Assembly: GCF_000745955.1 (NCBI RefSeq)
Contig: NZ_JQKH01000010.1
Coordinates: 1-56,943 of the forward strand
From: Alysiella crassa DSM 2578
GTDB lineage: Bacteria > Pseudomonadota > Gammaproteobacteria > Burkholderiales > Neisseriaceae
Direction: 5' to 3'
DNA: 56,943 nucleotides
Part shown: piece by piece, positions 56,240 to 56,943 of the stretch
Numbering within the stretch: position 1 is the stretch's first letter
Layout: every line of letters begins with the position of its first letter
Notes under the pieces: generated by a model
Told to the model about the DNA's origin: nothing
The model's input: the letters and a program-made list of their open reading frames with translations, nothing else
The model's database searches: none
Translations under genes and position numbers: made by a program

Positions 56240-56253
56240 ATTGCAAAACAAAT

Positions 56254-56583
56254 ATGTTTAAAATTTTATTACTGTTTATTATCACGGCTTTGACGGAAAT
56301 AATGGGTTGCTGGTTGCCCTATTTGTGGTTGCGGCAAGGCAAAAGTGCGTGGTTGTTGCTGCCTGCGGCGATGAGTTTGGCGGCATTTGCCTATTTATTG
56401 ACCTTGCACCCAAGCGCGAGTGGTCGGATCTATGCGGCTTATGGTGGCGTGTACATCACAACGGCTTTGCTGTGGCTGCGTTGGGTGGACGGCGTGGCGT
56501 TGCGTCCAACGGATTATGTGGGTGCGGCTTTGTGTTTTGTGGGCGCGGCGGTGGTGGCTTGGGGCGGTTTGCGGGCGGCTTAA
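56254..56583 (+). CDS. ynfA: YnfA/UPF0060 family small membrane protein
   Basis: 109 residues from the ATG at 56254; the longer open frame to 56008 overlaps the previous gene and passes through repeats, so it is rejected. Four hydrophobic segments: [59 protein letters not shown] and [19 protein letters not shown]. The AEIMGC-like [14 protein letters not shown] and [12 protein letters not shown] stretches are typical of UPF0060. It resembles small multidrug-resistance exporters in fold; the function is poorly known. Confidence 0.92.
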   Translation: MFKILLLFIITALTEIMGCWLPYLWLRQGKSAWLLLPAAMSLAAFAYLLTLHPSASGRIYAAYGGVYITTALLWLRWVDGVALRPTDYVGAALCFVGAAVVAWGGLRAA

Positions 56584-56627
56584 ATGAACACGACAATATA
56601 TTTTCAGGCAGCCTGAAAGGATTCTTT

Positions 56628-56943
56628 ATGATAATTCAAAATTTATCAGATTTACAACAAGCACATCAACAAGGCAAAAAATTCAAATACTTACCTTTTT
56701 GGGGACACACACCCAAATCGGACAATCAAATTGACAAAGCGGTTTTCAGTCAATGGTTTCCGAGAGATTTTGTGGTGGACAATATTGTTTACCCCACCGC
56801 CGAACATTTTATGATGGCGAAAAAAGCGGAATTATTTGATGATAATGCGATTTTGGCGCAAATTCTTGCCAGCAAACACCCAAAACAAGCCAAAGATTTG
56901 GGGCGGCAAATTGCCCATTTTGATGAGCAAATTTGGTATCAAC
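56628..56943 (+). CDS. NADAR family protein (YbiA-like), 5' part
   Basis: The first 105 codons before the right edge. AAAGGA lies seven bases before the ATG at 56628. The sequence FKYLPFWGHTPKSDNQIDKAVFSQWF, then VVDNIVYPTAEHFMMAKKAELF and LGRQIAHFDEQIW matches NADAR proteins. Members such as YbiA/RibX are N-glycosidases acting on riboflavin intermediates or ADP-ribosylated molecules. The catalytic region is mostly beyond the edge. A DUS (56602-56616) precedes it. Confidence 0.85.
   Translation, partial: MIIQNLSDLQQAHQQGKKFKYLPFWGHTPKSDNQIDKAVFSQWFPRDFVVDNIVYPTAEHFMMAKKAELFDDNAILAQILASKHPKQAKDLGRQIAHFDEQIWYQ

Noticed and set aside
56008-56253. Upstream extension of the ynfA frame
   Set aside because: It overlaps the previous gene out of frame and crosses a perfect inverted-repeat element; the ATG at 56254 begins the UPF0060 signature.

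Overview
The window is a gene-dense chromosomal segment from a member of the Neisseriaceae. The clearest sign is the DNA uptake sequence (DUS): the 12-mer AGGCAGCCTGAA and its relative AGGCTGCCTGAA occur throughout, mostly fused into the near-palindrome TTCAGGC(A/T)GCCTGAA. As I recall the published dialects, these are the Kingella-type and Simonsiella-type DUS, so I place the organism near Kingella, Simonsiella or Alysiella rather than in Neisseria itself. Correia-like elements, a FixH/DksA/PurL/AspS gene set that reads like Neisseria, and DUS-pair terminators agree with this.

Layout. Positions 1-20 kb hold mostly housekeeping genes on the minus strand: metW, pncB, thiN-like, avtA, rbfA, hemW, an ArcD-like antiporter, mmuM, aspS, a REP-associated transposase, a small duplicated cluster of membrane-protein and VOC genes, a TehA-like channel, a DUF502 protein, a monooxygenase and moeB. 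rluD, a Sel1-repeat lipid-free secreted protein and a phosphohexomutase are on the plus strand. Positions 20.5-25.4 kb carry a histidine phosphatase and then an AT-rich, DUS-poor three-gene signalling operon: a sugar-binding lipoprotein, a membrane-spanning CheA-like kinase and a CheY-like regulator. Positions 25.7-31.2 kb are hisS-yfgM, fixH, trkA, dksA and hpnC; 31.3-38.2 kb hold rep, an M15 peptidase and purL.

The second half has two large surface or secreted systems. At 38.5-42.7 kb is a 1402-residue protein with a BapA-type N-terminus, two almost identical Ig-like repeat blocks, a serralysin-like zinc protease and RTX repeats. At 47.2-54.0 kb is a two-partner secretion pair (TpsB transporter then TpsA haemagglutinin). 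Between them lie trpS, ilvC and dctA. The right end has a PhoH-like ATPase, an unknown protein, a YnfA-type membrane protein and the start of a NADAR-family protein.

The intergenic DNA is unusually rich in structure. I see four Correia-like elements, two MITE-like elements with readable target duplications, a REP-associated transposase between two matching REP hairpins, several inverted pairs of GTAGGG-headed REP-like hairpins, GC-rich inverted repeats, and a family of composite elements whose ends are 28-bp inverted repeats with a DUS at the outer edge. No tRNA, rRNA, CRISPR array or prophage was found. All homology statements are from recognition of motifs, not from searches.
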